From assembly GCA_010093605.1 (NCBI GenBank), contig MU004181.1, forward strand, positions 1,674,001 through 1,738,000: DNA of 64,000 bases, read 5' to 3'. Within the stretch, counting starts at the first letter, position 1, and each line of letters begins with the position of its first letter. The position numbers were made by a program, and so were the translations under genes. The notes beneath the pieces were generated by a model. That model was given only the letters and a program-made list of their open reading frames with translations, was not told the origin of the DNA and searched no databases. Positions 20,209-31,355 of the stretch are shown piece by piece. The stretch comes from Lophium mytilinum. Its lineage: Eukaryota; Ascomycota; Dothideomycetes; Mytilinidiales; Mytilinidiaceae.

Positions 20209-23170
20209 ATGAAGTGGCTATCGGCTGCAATCTGCTTGCAGCTGCAGCTGGCCCATGCGTTGGCTGGAGCACCACCCGTAAGTCGTCTCGGGAATCCGTA
20301 AACAACTCCCAACACTGCACCTTAGCATCAGTATTCCCTATACCGCATGCATGAAGTCACAGACAGGTCTCCTAGGCTTCGTCGTGGGCTTGTTCCCTTT
20401 TCTCGACGTAAACATTGCGCCTGTTTCTTTTGTTGTTTTGCGCTAACTCGTGTAAACAGTACTCCAATGTCGCGCGACAATCACCCAACAACTCCACCCC
20501 ACCGCCCGATTCTAATCAGGCATTCTCTCCGCCGAAATATCCATCGCCATGGATGGACGGCTCGGGCGGTTGGGAGGCGGCTTACGCAAAGGCCCAGGCA
20601 TTTGTCAAGCAATTGACTCTGCTTGAGAAGGTCAATCTCACCACCGGAGTTGGGTAAGTTAATAGCACCGAACTTGGATGACGACATTCTGACAGTAAAC
20701 AGCTGGGAAGGAGAAGCCTGTGTTGGCAACGTCGGCGCTATTCCACGCCTCGGTTTCCCGGCCCTCTGCATGCAGGATTCTCCATTGGGAGTCCGGTTCG
20801 CTGATTTCGTCTCTGCATTCCCCGCTGGTGGCACTGTGGCTGCATCATGGGATCGCGGTGTCTGGTATGAGCGCGGTTACCAGATGGGCATGGAGGTAAC
20901 ATTTGGACTCCTACTCAAGTAAATTCGAGACTAACTGATATCTAGCACCGCGGCAAAGGAGTCGACGTCCAGCTAGGCCCAGTCGTAGGACCCCTAGGCC
21001 GCAGCCCCGAGGGCGGACGCAATTGGGAGGGCTTCAGTCCCGACCCTGTCTTATCTGGCATTGCCGTTGCCGAGACCGTCCGCGGTATTCAAGATGCGGG
21101 CGTCATTGCTTGCACCAAGCACTACATCCTGAACGAGCAAGAGCATTTCCGTCAACCCGCCACTGTGAATGGGACTTTCTTGGAAGCTATCAGCTCGAAT
21201 GTTGACGACAAGACACTCCATGAACTCTATCTGTGGCCATTTGCCGACGCGGTACGAGCTGGAACGGGCAGCATCATGTGCTCCTACAATCAAGTCAACA
21301 ACAGCTATGCTTGCCAAAACAGCTACCTCATGAACTACATCCTCAAGGGCGAGCTCGGTTTCCAGGGTTTCGTCATGAGCGATTGGTCTGCTCAACATGC
21401 CGGTGTCAGCAGTGCTCTTGCGGGGCTTGACATGACGATGCCAGGAGACACTGCGTTCGACACCGGCCTGTCGTTCTGGGTAAGCCTACATTCTTCTACA
21501 AGCTTGCTATTCTTGAATCTAACTTGGATTAGGGTACGAACTTGACTATCTCCGTCCTCAATGGCACCGTTCCGGAATGGAGACTCGATGACATGGCAAC
21601 TCGAATCATGGCTGCTTACTACTTAGTCGGCCGCGACACAGCATCAGTTCCCGTCAATTTCAACTCCTGGTCCCTCGACACCTTTGGCTATGAACATGCT
21701 TATGCCCTGTCATCATATGGCTTGATTAATCAGCACATCGATGTTCGAGCCGAGCATGCATTGGCCATTCGGTCTGCAGCTGCCCGTTCTACTGTTCTCC
21801 TGAAGAACACTGCGGGAACTCTGCCACTAAAAGGAACCGAAAAATTCACTGCGGTCTTTGGTGAAGATGCCGCTGACAACGCCTATGGACCAAATGGCTG
21901 CCCGGATCACGGTTGCGACAATGGCACCCTCGCTCAAGGTTGGGGTTCTGGGACGGCTAGCTTCCCCTACCTCGTCTCTCCTCTCACAGCAATCCAAAAC
22001 GAACTCCTGCAAAATGGCAAGGTTGTGCAGAGTGTGACGGATAACTGGGCCTACACTCAAGTTCAAACGCTTGCCAGACAAGCAAGCGTTTCCATCGTGT
22101 TTGTCAATGCCGACAGTGGTGAGCAGTACATCGTCGTCGACGGTAACGAGGGTGATCGCAACAACCTCACGCTATGGAAAGATGGTGACACATTGATCAA
22201 GAATGTCACGGCTAATTGCAACAATACGATTGTTGTTATTCACTCGGTGGGACCAGTTCTGGTAGATGCCTGGTATGACAATCCGAATGTCACTGCCATT
22301 CTCTGGGCAGGTTTGCCCGGAGAGCAATCTGGAAACTCCATCGTCGATGTTTTGTACGGCCGTGTCAACCCTGGAGGCAAACTGCCATTCACTATGGGTG
22401 CGACTCGGAAAGACTTCGGAACAGATCTGATATACACGCCGAATAATGGAGACAACGCGCCGCAGGACAACTTCGTGGAGGGTGTATTCATCGATTATCG
22501 TCATTTCGACAAGTATAACATCGCTCCAATCTATGAGTTCGGATATGGACTTAGCTACACTACCTTCAAATACTCGAGTATTAGCGTTTCGAAGGTTTAT
22601 AGCGGGCCTTACACTCCTAACGAAGGCACGACTGCGGCCGCTCCAACGCTCGGAAACTTTAGCACCGATCCTGCAGACTACCAATCCCCATCAAACTGGA
22701 CATTCGTACCTGCCTACTTATATCCTTGGCTCAATTCGACAGATCTCGAGAAGGCGTCTCAAGAGCCTGATTATGGTCAAGACGGGTGGATTCCTGACGG
22801 TGCATTGGATGGCTCGCCCCAGCCTCGCATCGCGGCTGGCGGAGGACCGGGTGGCAATCCTCAGCTTTGGGACACTCTCTTTACCGTCACTGCGACGATT
22901 ACGAACAACGGCACTATTGCGGGAGAGGAAGTAGTGCAGCTGTACGTCTCTTTGGGCGCGCCCGATGACCCGAAGGTCGTTCTCCGCAACTTCGAGCGTC
23001 TGAGCATTCAGCCCGGACAATCAGCGACGTTTACGGCGGACATCACGCGGAGAGACGTAAGCAATTGGGATACGGATAGCCAGAATTGGGTCATCTCGAA
23101 GTATCCGAAGAAGGTGTATGTGGGAAGCTCGTCGCGGAAGCTTCTGCTGAGCAGCGACCTCTCTTTCTAA
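20209..23170 (+). CDS. Secreted GH3 beta-glucosidase
   Basis: Exons 20209-20277, 20460-20653, 20703-20895, 20946-21479 and 21533-23170 give 875 aa; introns are 182, 49, 50 and 53 nt. The first exon is exactly a signal peptide (residues 1-23, ending LAGAPP). The GH3 N-domain has [36 protein letters not shown] and the nucleophile Asp298 in GFVMSDW; the C-domain has [15 protein letters not shown], and a fibronectin III-like domain closes the protein ([20 protein letters not shown]). This is the Aspergillus bgl1-type layout, including the extra loop before the last domain. Such enzymes cleave cellobiose and other beta-glucosides outside the cell. Several NxT sequons fit secretion. Confidence 0.96.
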
Positions 23171-23975
23171 GGGCTATCAAAAGCAATGGGCAACGGAGTA
23201 TTACTTGTCCCTGGCTAGGGGCACTGGGTCATGATAATGAATAGTGTATGATAAATAATGCAAGATGGCGGTCCCGTGACCGCAAGTGCTTTGTTGATTT
23301 CGACCATGGTAGCGCCAGCAGGTGACGTATGCTGCTTGCATCTAATTGATTATATTCAGTGTAGAACTCGACACGATTGCCATGAGAAACAAAGTAGAAT
23401 TGTCGTGAAATTCGAGTGCAAATTTCTCCCAGCGCTCGCAAACCGTGTCCTCAGCGAGCTTGATCGACGACACACGTGACGGCGCTGTTTGGCGGTGCAA
23501 ACGGCTGGGCTGCGTGATCGCTCGAGTTGGACGACACGGTGGTGGCAGCGTGATTCGCCGATTGCTCGGAGCCGTGGTTGATATATATATTATTGCCAGG
23601 TCGACTCTGCATCTGTGGCCCGTCGCTGTTTGGCCGTGGCACTCTGGAGACGAGTTCGCTGCCCACTGAAACCCAGCCTTCCCACGACGCGTTGTTTTCC
23701 AGCTTCTTTCTTTACCTGCCGCCGCTCGGCTCATCCCCTCATCTCAACACCACTCCTGCCTGCGACGCCCGACCCGCCGCCCAGCATCTCGCCAGCCTGC
23801 ATTGGCATCTGGCCCTCTCCGTGAGTCTCTTGTCCCATCCGGTCGCCTGATCCGCCGTGCGAAGACCGCGGCCGCCCGGCACAGTGCGCAAAAGTTTCAA
23901 CCTCCGCGCGCGCTCGACAACCCCCTCCGGCCTTGTCACTAACCTCTTCAAGCTGCACCGCAGTCTACATGCACG
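23171..23975. other. Intergenic region before the forkhead gene
   Basis: About 800 bp. No gene. The final 300 bases are very C/T rich and probably form the long 5' leader of the forkhead gene. A TATATATAT run lies at 23581-23590. Confidence 0.55.
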
Positions 23976-26614
23976 ATGCCGCCCTCTTCCAACAGAAAGT
24001 TGCGTTCCCGTAGGGAGCCTGACCCGCAACCGCCATCCGACGCCGACACGCCCGAGTCGATATCCACCCCCTCCAGGAAGCGCAGACGGGTATGTTTGAC
24101 GGCCGCCCTCTCCCATACACGCTGTAGACATGCCTCTGACCTGACTGCTAGTTGAACAACGGCGCCGATCGCACACCTGCCCTGGCTGAAGATGCCTCCC
24201 GCGCGCGCGTCACCGAATCCGCCCAGAGCGACGATTCCAACAGAACCCTCTCCAACGGACTCGATGCCGACCATCCAATGGACCCCATAGAGAAGCAGAA
24301 CACCTTGATCGCCCATCTCACCGTCCCAAAAGACTACCTGCCGCGCGCAGCTGTCGACTACAACAACGACTTGCAACAGCGCCGGAACCCAGGCACGACG
24401 CCCGCGTTTGCGAAAATCGCGGCCCGCGACTGGTGCTTCTTCGTCAATAAAATGTCAATCCTGATTGGAAGGGCAGACAACTCTCGGAATGCGGCCCCTG
24501 CCGGAGCGAAGGATGACCTGTCGGCGGCCCCTCCCAATGACGGCGCCGACCTATACGCGCAATGGGGGATTGACATCGACCTTGGTCCAGAGCGCCAGGT
24601 TTCCAGGGTGCACGCGCTCATCGACTACAGGTCAGAGATGCAGGCTTGGTACATTGCTGTGAACAGTCGGAATGGCCTCAAACTCGACGACAGGATGTTG
24701 GGTCGAGGGGAGTCGGCCATGCTTCACTCTGGCATCTGCATCTCCCTTATGGGCACCCAGATGCTGTTCCTCCTACCGGATGCCAAGGACGAGTTCCATC
24801 CAATGCTCCAGCGCCAGGCCAGGTTGGGACATGAGCACGAAGACTCTGATGGCGGCAGACGTGCGGCTCGTCGACAACAGCCACCCTCAAGTCATCACCC
24901 TTCTTCTCCAAAGCGGGAGCCCTTCAATCCGTTTCCGCCATCTTCTCATCCGCGCAACCAGCAGCACTCCTATCACAGCAGCCAGTTGACATCGACTCCA
25001 GGTCGTGGTCAACTAAGCACCCCAGTTGCCCCTCGCTCCGGAGGGAAGGAACCACGTAGCCGGCCATCCCCCTCCGGCTACCCGAAAGGCATACTGTTGG
25101 ATTCTATGGAAGAGATCGACTACAGCTTGGACTCGTCTAAGGATATCAAACCCCCTCACAGCTATGCGCAATTGATTGGACAGGCAATCTTGAATAGCCA
25201 GGAGGAAATGCTGACTCTAGCAAACATATATGCCTATATCAAAGAGAAATATGCTTTCTTCCGACATAGCACTGGTGGTTGGCAGGTTGGTCATACAAGC
25301 TGTCCCTGATATCACTCCATACTGACTCATTCATTAGAACTCTATCCGGCATAACCTATCTCTTGCCAAGTCTTTCGAGAAAGTGGCCCGACGAACCGAC
25401 GAGCCAGGGAAAGGCATGAAATGGCGTATCGCAGACGAATACCGTGACGACTTTGTCAAGAAGACTCTAATGAGTACCCGCAAGGGTCAGGCCCGGATGG
25501 ACTCTTCTGGGCCTAACTCTCCTGCGATCAAGGAAGCGGCTTCGACGCACGCAACAGAACGCCTGATGGGAGCCATCAACCAGAGCGACGGCATTAGCCC
25601 CTTCTCAAAGCATGGAATCAGCGCTGCTCGCGTGAAAACTCCTCAGAGATCACAGACTCCTCCGCTGGCTTCCTATCCCTCTACGAACGATGCATATACC
25701 CCTGATCGAGGACCTAATCTACAGCAATTCGGCGGGCATCACCCCAACACATCTAATGGAGCGCATATGCAGACCACACCTAACCCAAAGCGTGACCCTC
25801 CGGTGCTTGATCAAGATGCTCGAACGAAGAGTGGAGAGGGCAGCAAACCCTTGGAAAACCCAGCCTCTCGCCAAGATGCTTCCAGCAAAACACGGGGTTT
25901 GAACAATGCGGCTGCCAATTCGCCGCCCACGCTCTACTCCGATTCCGCAGCAAATGGCGGTGCGGATCTTGGCCGACCCGGCAATGCTGGGCTGGTTACC
26001 CCTCTAGTAGCACGCCATGCACCACGCCTAGCTCCTCCGAGCACAGCTCAAGTCCCCAGCCAATATATCAATTTCTCGAGTCCGGCCGCTTTCTGGAAGT
26101 ATATGCCCAGCACGCCCGCAGGAGCCCCTAACATCGATACCAGCCCTATCAAGATGAAGAAGCCCGATGAGGCTGCTGAGGGCGCAGACGAAGAATCTGC
26201 CCAACCGAGCTCGCCTCCCGTGATGTTTGACGATAAAGACAAAAACGACGAAGAGGATGAGGACGACAATGAAGCCGACGGTGACGATGGCGAAGACGAA
26301 ATCGAGATGAACAGCCCGAGTCGTACTTTGTCGAGACCAGTCAGCCGACGTGACGGAGCTCGGGATCGCATCTCGGAACCGATACCAGCTGTGCCGAATG
26401 GACTGCGTAGCTCGAATGGCATGGTTCGAGGCGCCAGTCTTGCGGTTCAGGACGACGATGACACGGAGGGCATCGACCTGACCAAGTGAGTTCACTATTT
26501 CCTTTCCTTTCTCCATAGTACAAGGGACCAACAAACTACAGAGGATTCCAAAAGATCGGCAGCTTCCATCGCAACATGGCGCAGCAGAACCAAGGCGTCG
26601 TTCGGGCTCCTTGA
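23976..26614 (+). CDS. FHA and forkhead domain transcription factor (Fkh1/Fkh2 type)
   Basis: Exons 23976-24089, 24152-25285, 25338-26485 and 26542-26614 encode 822 aa; introns are 62, 52 and 56 nt. An FHA phosphothreonine-binding domain lies at about residues 124-248 (ILIGRADN, RQVSRVHALIDY, NSRNGLKLDD). The forkhead DNA-binding domain is at about 370-460 (KPPHSYAQLIGQAI, then HSTGGWQNSIRHNLSLAKSF). The splice between WQ and NSIRHN cuts the recognition helix. The C-terminal half is disordered, Ser/Pro rich, with an acidic run (D/E rich, about residues 705-730). FHA plus forkhead is the layout of yeast Fkh1/Fkh2, which control G2/M genes with Mcm1. The length and order fit that family. Role here is inferred. 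Confidence 0.94.
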
Positions 26615-27559
26615 AGAAAGATTACTGCCTTACCATTTCCGGATCTTGTTTTCTCTTAGCAGAGTTTACGACATGTCTTAATCTGGCCTGTATCCACTCC
26701 ACTCCGCTCGCTCGAATCTACACACTCCGCTCACTCTACGCGCGGGGGAGAACCAGGCTTGGAATCGGATCGGATCGGATAGGATAGACATTGGTGGACG
26801 CCATTCAGTGTCGCTAGATTGGGGAGACAACTAGAGCTTTAGTTGGGTACGGCATACCAGTAAAACGGGCTTCTCATAACTCGACAACCCTACCTTCCAC
26901 CAGTGTTAAAGTGTATTATCAGTTCTTGTTTCTTGCTTCTTTCTCTTCTGTTCTTCCCTATTTGTGGTTTTACGAGAGGTTGTCGCAGTCATGCTTTGCC
27001 CAATGTACGCTTCGCTCTCGCACTCTACGGGGTGGCGGCGTCATGGGTTGCATTTCTGGGAACTGACTTTTATTTTTCCTTCTTCGAGGGGTTCTATTTG
27101 CATTATCTGGATCGGTGGCTTACTTGCTCTTTGAGGGAATGGAGTTGAGGGATAGGGGGTTTGGGGAGTCTGGGTTTTATGTGTTATGTTATGCATTCAT
27201 GCCTCTCTTTCGTGGTGTCTTGATTCATTGTGAGTGGGTGTACTGCCGTAGTAGTAGTAAGTAAACGGGTAATCAGAATTGAATCTGCTTTCAAACCTCT
27301 TTGAGATTGCATGTGACGCGATGTGCTGAGTTACCATACAACACCACCTAGCATTTGAATTAACACCCAGCACGCTCCTATCCCTCTCCCTCTCAGCATA
27401 TCACATATCAATCTCCTCACTCACAGCCACCCATACTCGTGCCTGGTCATGTTATTGTGTTCAACCCGATGTCATTCTTCATTCCCTGCCTCGCATTCCT
27501 ACTCCGCTTATGATATATATATACACAACACCGGCCCCGCGCACACATCGATTCTCGAA
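26615..27559. other. Intergenic region between forkhead and complex I genes
   Basis: About 950 bp between two convergent 3' ends. A short CGGAT/GGATA tandem run lies at 26768-26790. A thymine-rich stretch (26910-27100) can be read as short hydrophobic peptides but has no coding signs. No gene called. Confidence 0.5.
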
Positions 27560-28267
27560 TCAGTTGATCTCCTTATGCGGCAACCACTTCGGCTTCTTGA
27601 TATTCTTCTCCTCCATCGGCGCGTCCAGTAAGCCCAGCCGCCGGATCTGCGCCGCGCTCGGGGCGTCGTCGCGCGCTTGTGCGGCTTGCTGCTTGCGGTA
27701 GGCGGTTTGGATTGCTAGGGTGCGGGCGGCCTTACACAAAAACTCCTAATTAGCTTTCTTCTCTTTGTCAATTCGTATGGGGTGGGATTGTGGAATGTCC
27801 GGCCGCGTCGGCCTTTAGAGCATTTGTGTCTTTTGTAGAGAAAGGGTATGGTGGTGCATGTGTTTGGCCGAGTGTGGGTTAGGATGCGGAGAGAGGGATG
27901 GGAGGGTAGAGTGATGCGGGCGGCGTACCTCCTTCTTATGGTGCAAGCACTCGTAGTAGTCCTCGAGTGCGGGCGCGCATTTTGCTTTTCCAGAGTCGTC
28001 CGAGGGCGACGTGTTAGAGACGTAGCAGGCGAGGACTTCTTGCCAGAAGGGGAAACAGCGGGAGGGTCCTGTGGCCCCGAGAATTAGTTAGTACTGCTTC
28101 AATTGTATGCTGTTGGCGGGTGTATATGCGGGCATGGGAGCTCTCGGGTGAGTGGTAGATTCCGGGTTGGAGGGCCGGGATCTTGTTCAGGCGGGTGGTT
28201 TGAGGAAGGGGTGCGCAATTGGGAGGAGGAGGGACGTACCGCCTGCTAGACCGTATCCTGAAGCCAT
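27560..28267 (-). CDS. Mitochondrial complex I CHCH subunit (NDUFS5/15 kDa type)
   Basis: Minus-strand exons 28240-28267, 27929-28068 and 27560-27730 encode 112 aa; the introns (171 and 198 nt) are longer than the coding exons around them. The protein starts MASGYGLAGGPSRCFPFW. Two CX9C motifs can be read: C-FPFWQEVLA-C and C-APALEDYYE-C, followed by LHHKKEAARTLAIQ. This twin CX9C layout, length and N-terminus match the fungal NADH dehydrogenase subunit related to human NDUFS5, an intermembrane-space accessory subunit oxidised by the Mia40 pathway. It has no cleavable targeting peptide, as usual for that pathway. The gene was assembled by eye from short exons, but every join keeps frame. Confidence 0.9.
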
Positions 28268-28590
28268 TGTGGGGTTGGTGGTTGTGGAGGGGGAGCTGTT
28301 GGAGGGAGAGGTGCGTAAGGTTGGAGGTTGAAAGTTTGGGTTACGTAAGGGGGCTTGGAGAGCTCTGATTGGAGGGGTTGTGTCTGCACATCTAACGTCA
28401 AAGTTACACGCCTAGGTAGGATAGTAGCAACTTAAAGGCATATTTGTAGTGAGAGCAGATCATGGATGTAGTCATCTTATTGCTTCATGTTCAGTGTCTA
28501 CTGCCTAGATCATTGGAAGATATCCAAACCTTTTGAGGTCATGAAGTAACTAGAGGTACCACAATTCCCATTCCATGCTTTCCTGTAATC
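28268..28590. other. Short intergenic region
   Basis: About 320 bp between the complex I gene start and the permease stop. It holds the complex I promoter; no distinct element is seen. Confidence 0.5.
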
Positions 28591-30213
28591 TTACAAAAAC
28601 CATCGGAACTCATCAACGTTCGGTCCATCTTTCAACCTCTCGGTCGGCACATCACTTGCTGTTAACCTAACTCCCCCCTTCCTGTTTCTCCTTGCATTAT
28701 CAAAGATCATGTACGTGCCCAACAGCAGCGTTATGGCACAACCGCAAGCTCCAAAGGCCGCCGTGGTCCCCAATGCCGGAATATACTTGGGTGCATCCTG
28801 CGGACGGAAGATATTGCTGCTGACGACTCCCATGAGATTGGCCAGCGGAACACCAACACTAGTCAGGGTGACGCGGCGGCCCTCGTGGGCAACGTTGTTG
28901 TTATACCAGGTGGAGAGAAGGACAGACGGAGCTGAAGTGCCCCAGGTCATCATAAAACAGGCGAAGTAGGCCACATGGATGCTATGCTCGACATCGATGG
29001 TGGCGTAGATGATGAATCCCACGAAAGTGAACAGGAAACCCAGCGCAATGAACGGGAATCTGATCCTTGCAAAATCGCTCGAGAAGGCGAGGATGAGAAG
29101 CATAGCTGCGCCAGTAATGTTCGGAGCCACGGTATAGAGGTTGGTTTTGACTTTGCTGTACCCCAGCCGGGCGACGATTTGTGGCAGGAAGAGTGAAACG
29201 GATTGCAGCGGCACGCCGAGACAGATTTCGATAGCCAAGAAACCGTACGTTACGGGCATTTTGAAGATTTTGAGCGCCTCCTTCAAGTCGAATGGTTCGT
29301 TGACGATTGAAGAGCTGTCCATCTGGATGCGCATGTATGCGGTATGCTTCTCCTCCTCGGACAAAAATTTGGCCTCCGAGGCGGACTTAGGGAGATATAT
29401 GAAGGCTATGACGGAGACTGCAGCTTGTGTTAGATGGCGGTCTGTGATCCGGTCTTGTATATTGGGCGGTTAAACGGCTCAATTTTGCGAAGAGGAGGTA
29501 ATGGACATTTATGCATAGGGTGACACCAGGAGAATAACATGATACTTACAAAGGACCGTGAAAGCACCTTCAATGAGGAAGAGGTACCTCCAGCCATCAA
29601 GATGAGACTTGATCTGGAAGACACCAAACGCCAACAAACCACTGAAGGCGTTGGCGATGTTCGAAGCCGCGTAAAAGATGGCCAAGCGCCTGGCCAGTTC
29701 GCCTCTACGGTAGAACGTGGTCAAGTAATAAATGACCAACGGGAAGAAGGCAGATTCGGCCATGCCCAAAAACCACCTGAGGGTAATCATGCCCGCGAAG
29801 TTGCTGACCGACGCACCCAATAAGGTGAAGCTTCCAAAGCAGAACATCATAATAGGGAGTGCTCTATGCGCGCCAAATCTCTTCCCGGCCATGGCAAACG
29901 GTGGCGCAAAGATGACATAGGGGATATAGAAGATGGACAAAATCAAGTTGTACTGGTTACTCTTGAAATGTAGGTCCTTCTCGAAGCCATCCGTCTTTGC
30001 ATTGCCAAGATTGCCTTTGTCGAGAGCATTGCAGAGATACATCAGCGCCAACATAGGCAGGATGCGCAGATCGAACTTCAGCACTAGGGCCTTCTCATGC
30101 TCGTAGGTAGGGAGGTGATGCACCTCGCCTGACACTCCGGTTGCGTCCTTGAGAGAGGATTGGGTAGAGGAGACCTTGATGCCCTCCTTGGCGATTTCAG
30201 GGTCGGCGGCCAT
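28591..30213 (-). CDS. MFS transporter, Dal5 (anion:cation symporter) family
   Basis: Minus-strand exons 29550-30213 and 28591-29417 (intron 132 nt) encode 496 aa. The protein has the 12-span MFS plan with a cytosolic loop in the middle. Family marks are the first span LRILPMLALMYLCNALDKGNLGNAKT, then MAGKRFGAHRALP, LRWFLGMAESAFFPLVIYYL and, in the second half, PQIVARLGYS. The D.GN.GNA motif in span 1 and the F..M...E.G..P-like block are typical of Dal5/nicotinate/allantoate permeases. The substrate is an organic anion such as allantoate, nicotinate or a vitamin precursor; the sequence cannot say which. Three GATA-factor type sites lie upstream. Confidence 0.9.
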
Positions 30214-31355
30214 GGTGATTGACGGAGGGGCTTGACGGAAGGGGAAAGCGAGTCCTGGAGACGAGGGGAGGAGGAGAGGAAAGGGAGGAAAAGCGGCCCA
30301 GATCAGGACATTTGTAAAGAGCAGCAGCAGACCTTATCAAGAAGACAAAGTGTTCAGTCAAAAGAAACACTCACAACAGTGGAGTATGGCACGCAGGATG
30401 CATGGCAGGATGACCTGCAACATGCTGAGGAGCAGTAAGGCCGGCTCTAAGTGATGCAACCCAAGGCGGTGGCCATTCGGATGGCGCATAGGTGGGAGAG
30501 GATCTCCACAGTCGACCCGGCAAAGGCTGGGCCAAGGCTGGGTCACGGGCGCCGGGCTCGCAAGATGGTGCCGAACATAGCGCTGATTGGGCGCAAAGCC
30601 GTCGGTTCTGGGTGAGAAACATGGGGGAAGCCGATAAGAGCTGGGTCGTCCCAGCGCCTCAAGCAAGGGTCAATTCTGGGGTCACGATCCGTTCGCCGTT
30701 ATGCCCGCCCGAAGAAGCGCGCAGCAGCACTGTGGCACCGCGACCATTGAATAGTGGCATGTTTCCTGTGAGTGCTCCCAGCCGCTGACGACGGCTGGCC
30801 AGATCGGCGGCAGCAGCAGGATAGAGGTTTGTGTATCTGTTCTGGCCATCTCTCAGGGTCCATGATTGGCATTGCTTGATTTCGCCGTTATCTCGACCCC
30901 ATGCAGCCGACGTCAACGGCTACCCGCCGAGCGCACATCAGGCACTCTCTATCAACATCACGCGTCTCCAATCAGCGCGGGGGCGAGATACGTGAAGTAT
31001 CAAATGTTTCAATTGGGAGCACCCCGTCTCTACCACTATATCCGACCCTCTATCTAACCGAGACCCTGCTATTCATACAGCCCAAGTACAGTAAAGGGAA
31101 TCTTTTGCGCGCAGCTGTCTCGCAGCTAGCTCTGGTAGGCTCCGGGCGATCGTCCATAATAGGGAACCCGACCATCTTTCTCCAAACGCCATGGGGTATC
31201 CAACCTGGGGGACCAATGGGCTTTTAAACGCCCGTGATTACATAGGAAATGACAATGAGTGTGGGCCGAAGAAGGCTCGCCTATCCATGAGGCTATTGAG
31301 GGCGTGGCGTGACGACTTGAACATGCTCTTCGAAGCAGTGAGAAGTGGCCTTCAC
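30214..31355. promoter_or_regulatory. Upstream region of the permease with GATA-type sites
   Basis: No gene. CTTATC at 30333-30338, GATAAG at 30633-30638 and TTATCT at 30888-30893 match the HGATAR site of nitrogen GATA regulators (AreA/Nit2). Such sites are known upstream of Dal5-type permeases in yeast. Short sites like these also occur by chance. The far end holds the 3' region of the next gene. Confidence 0.4.
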
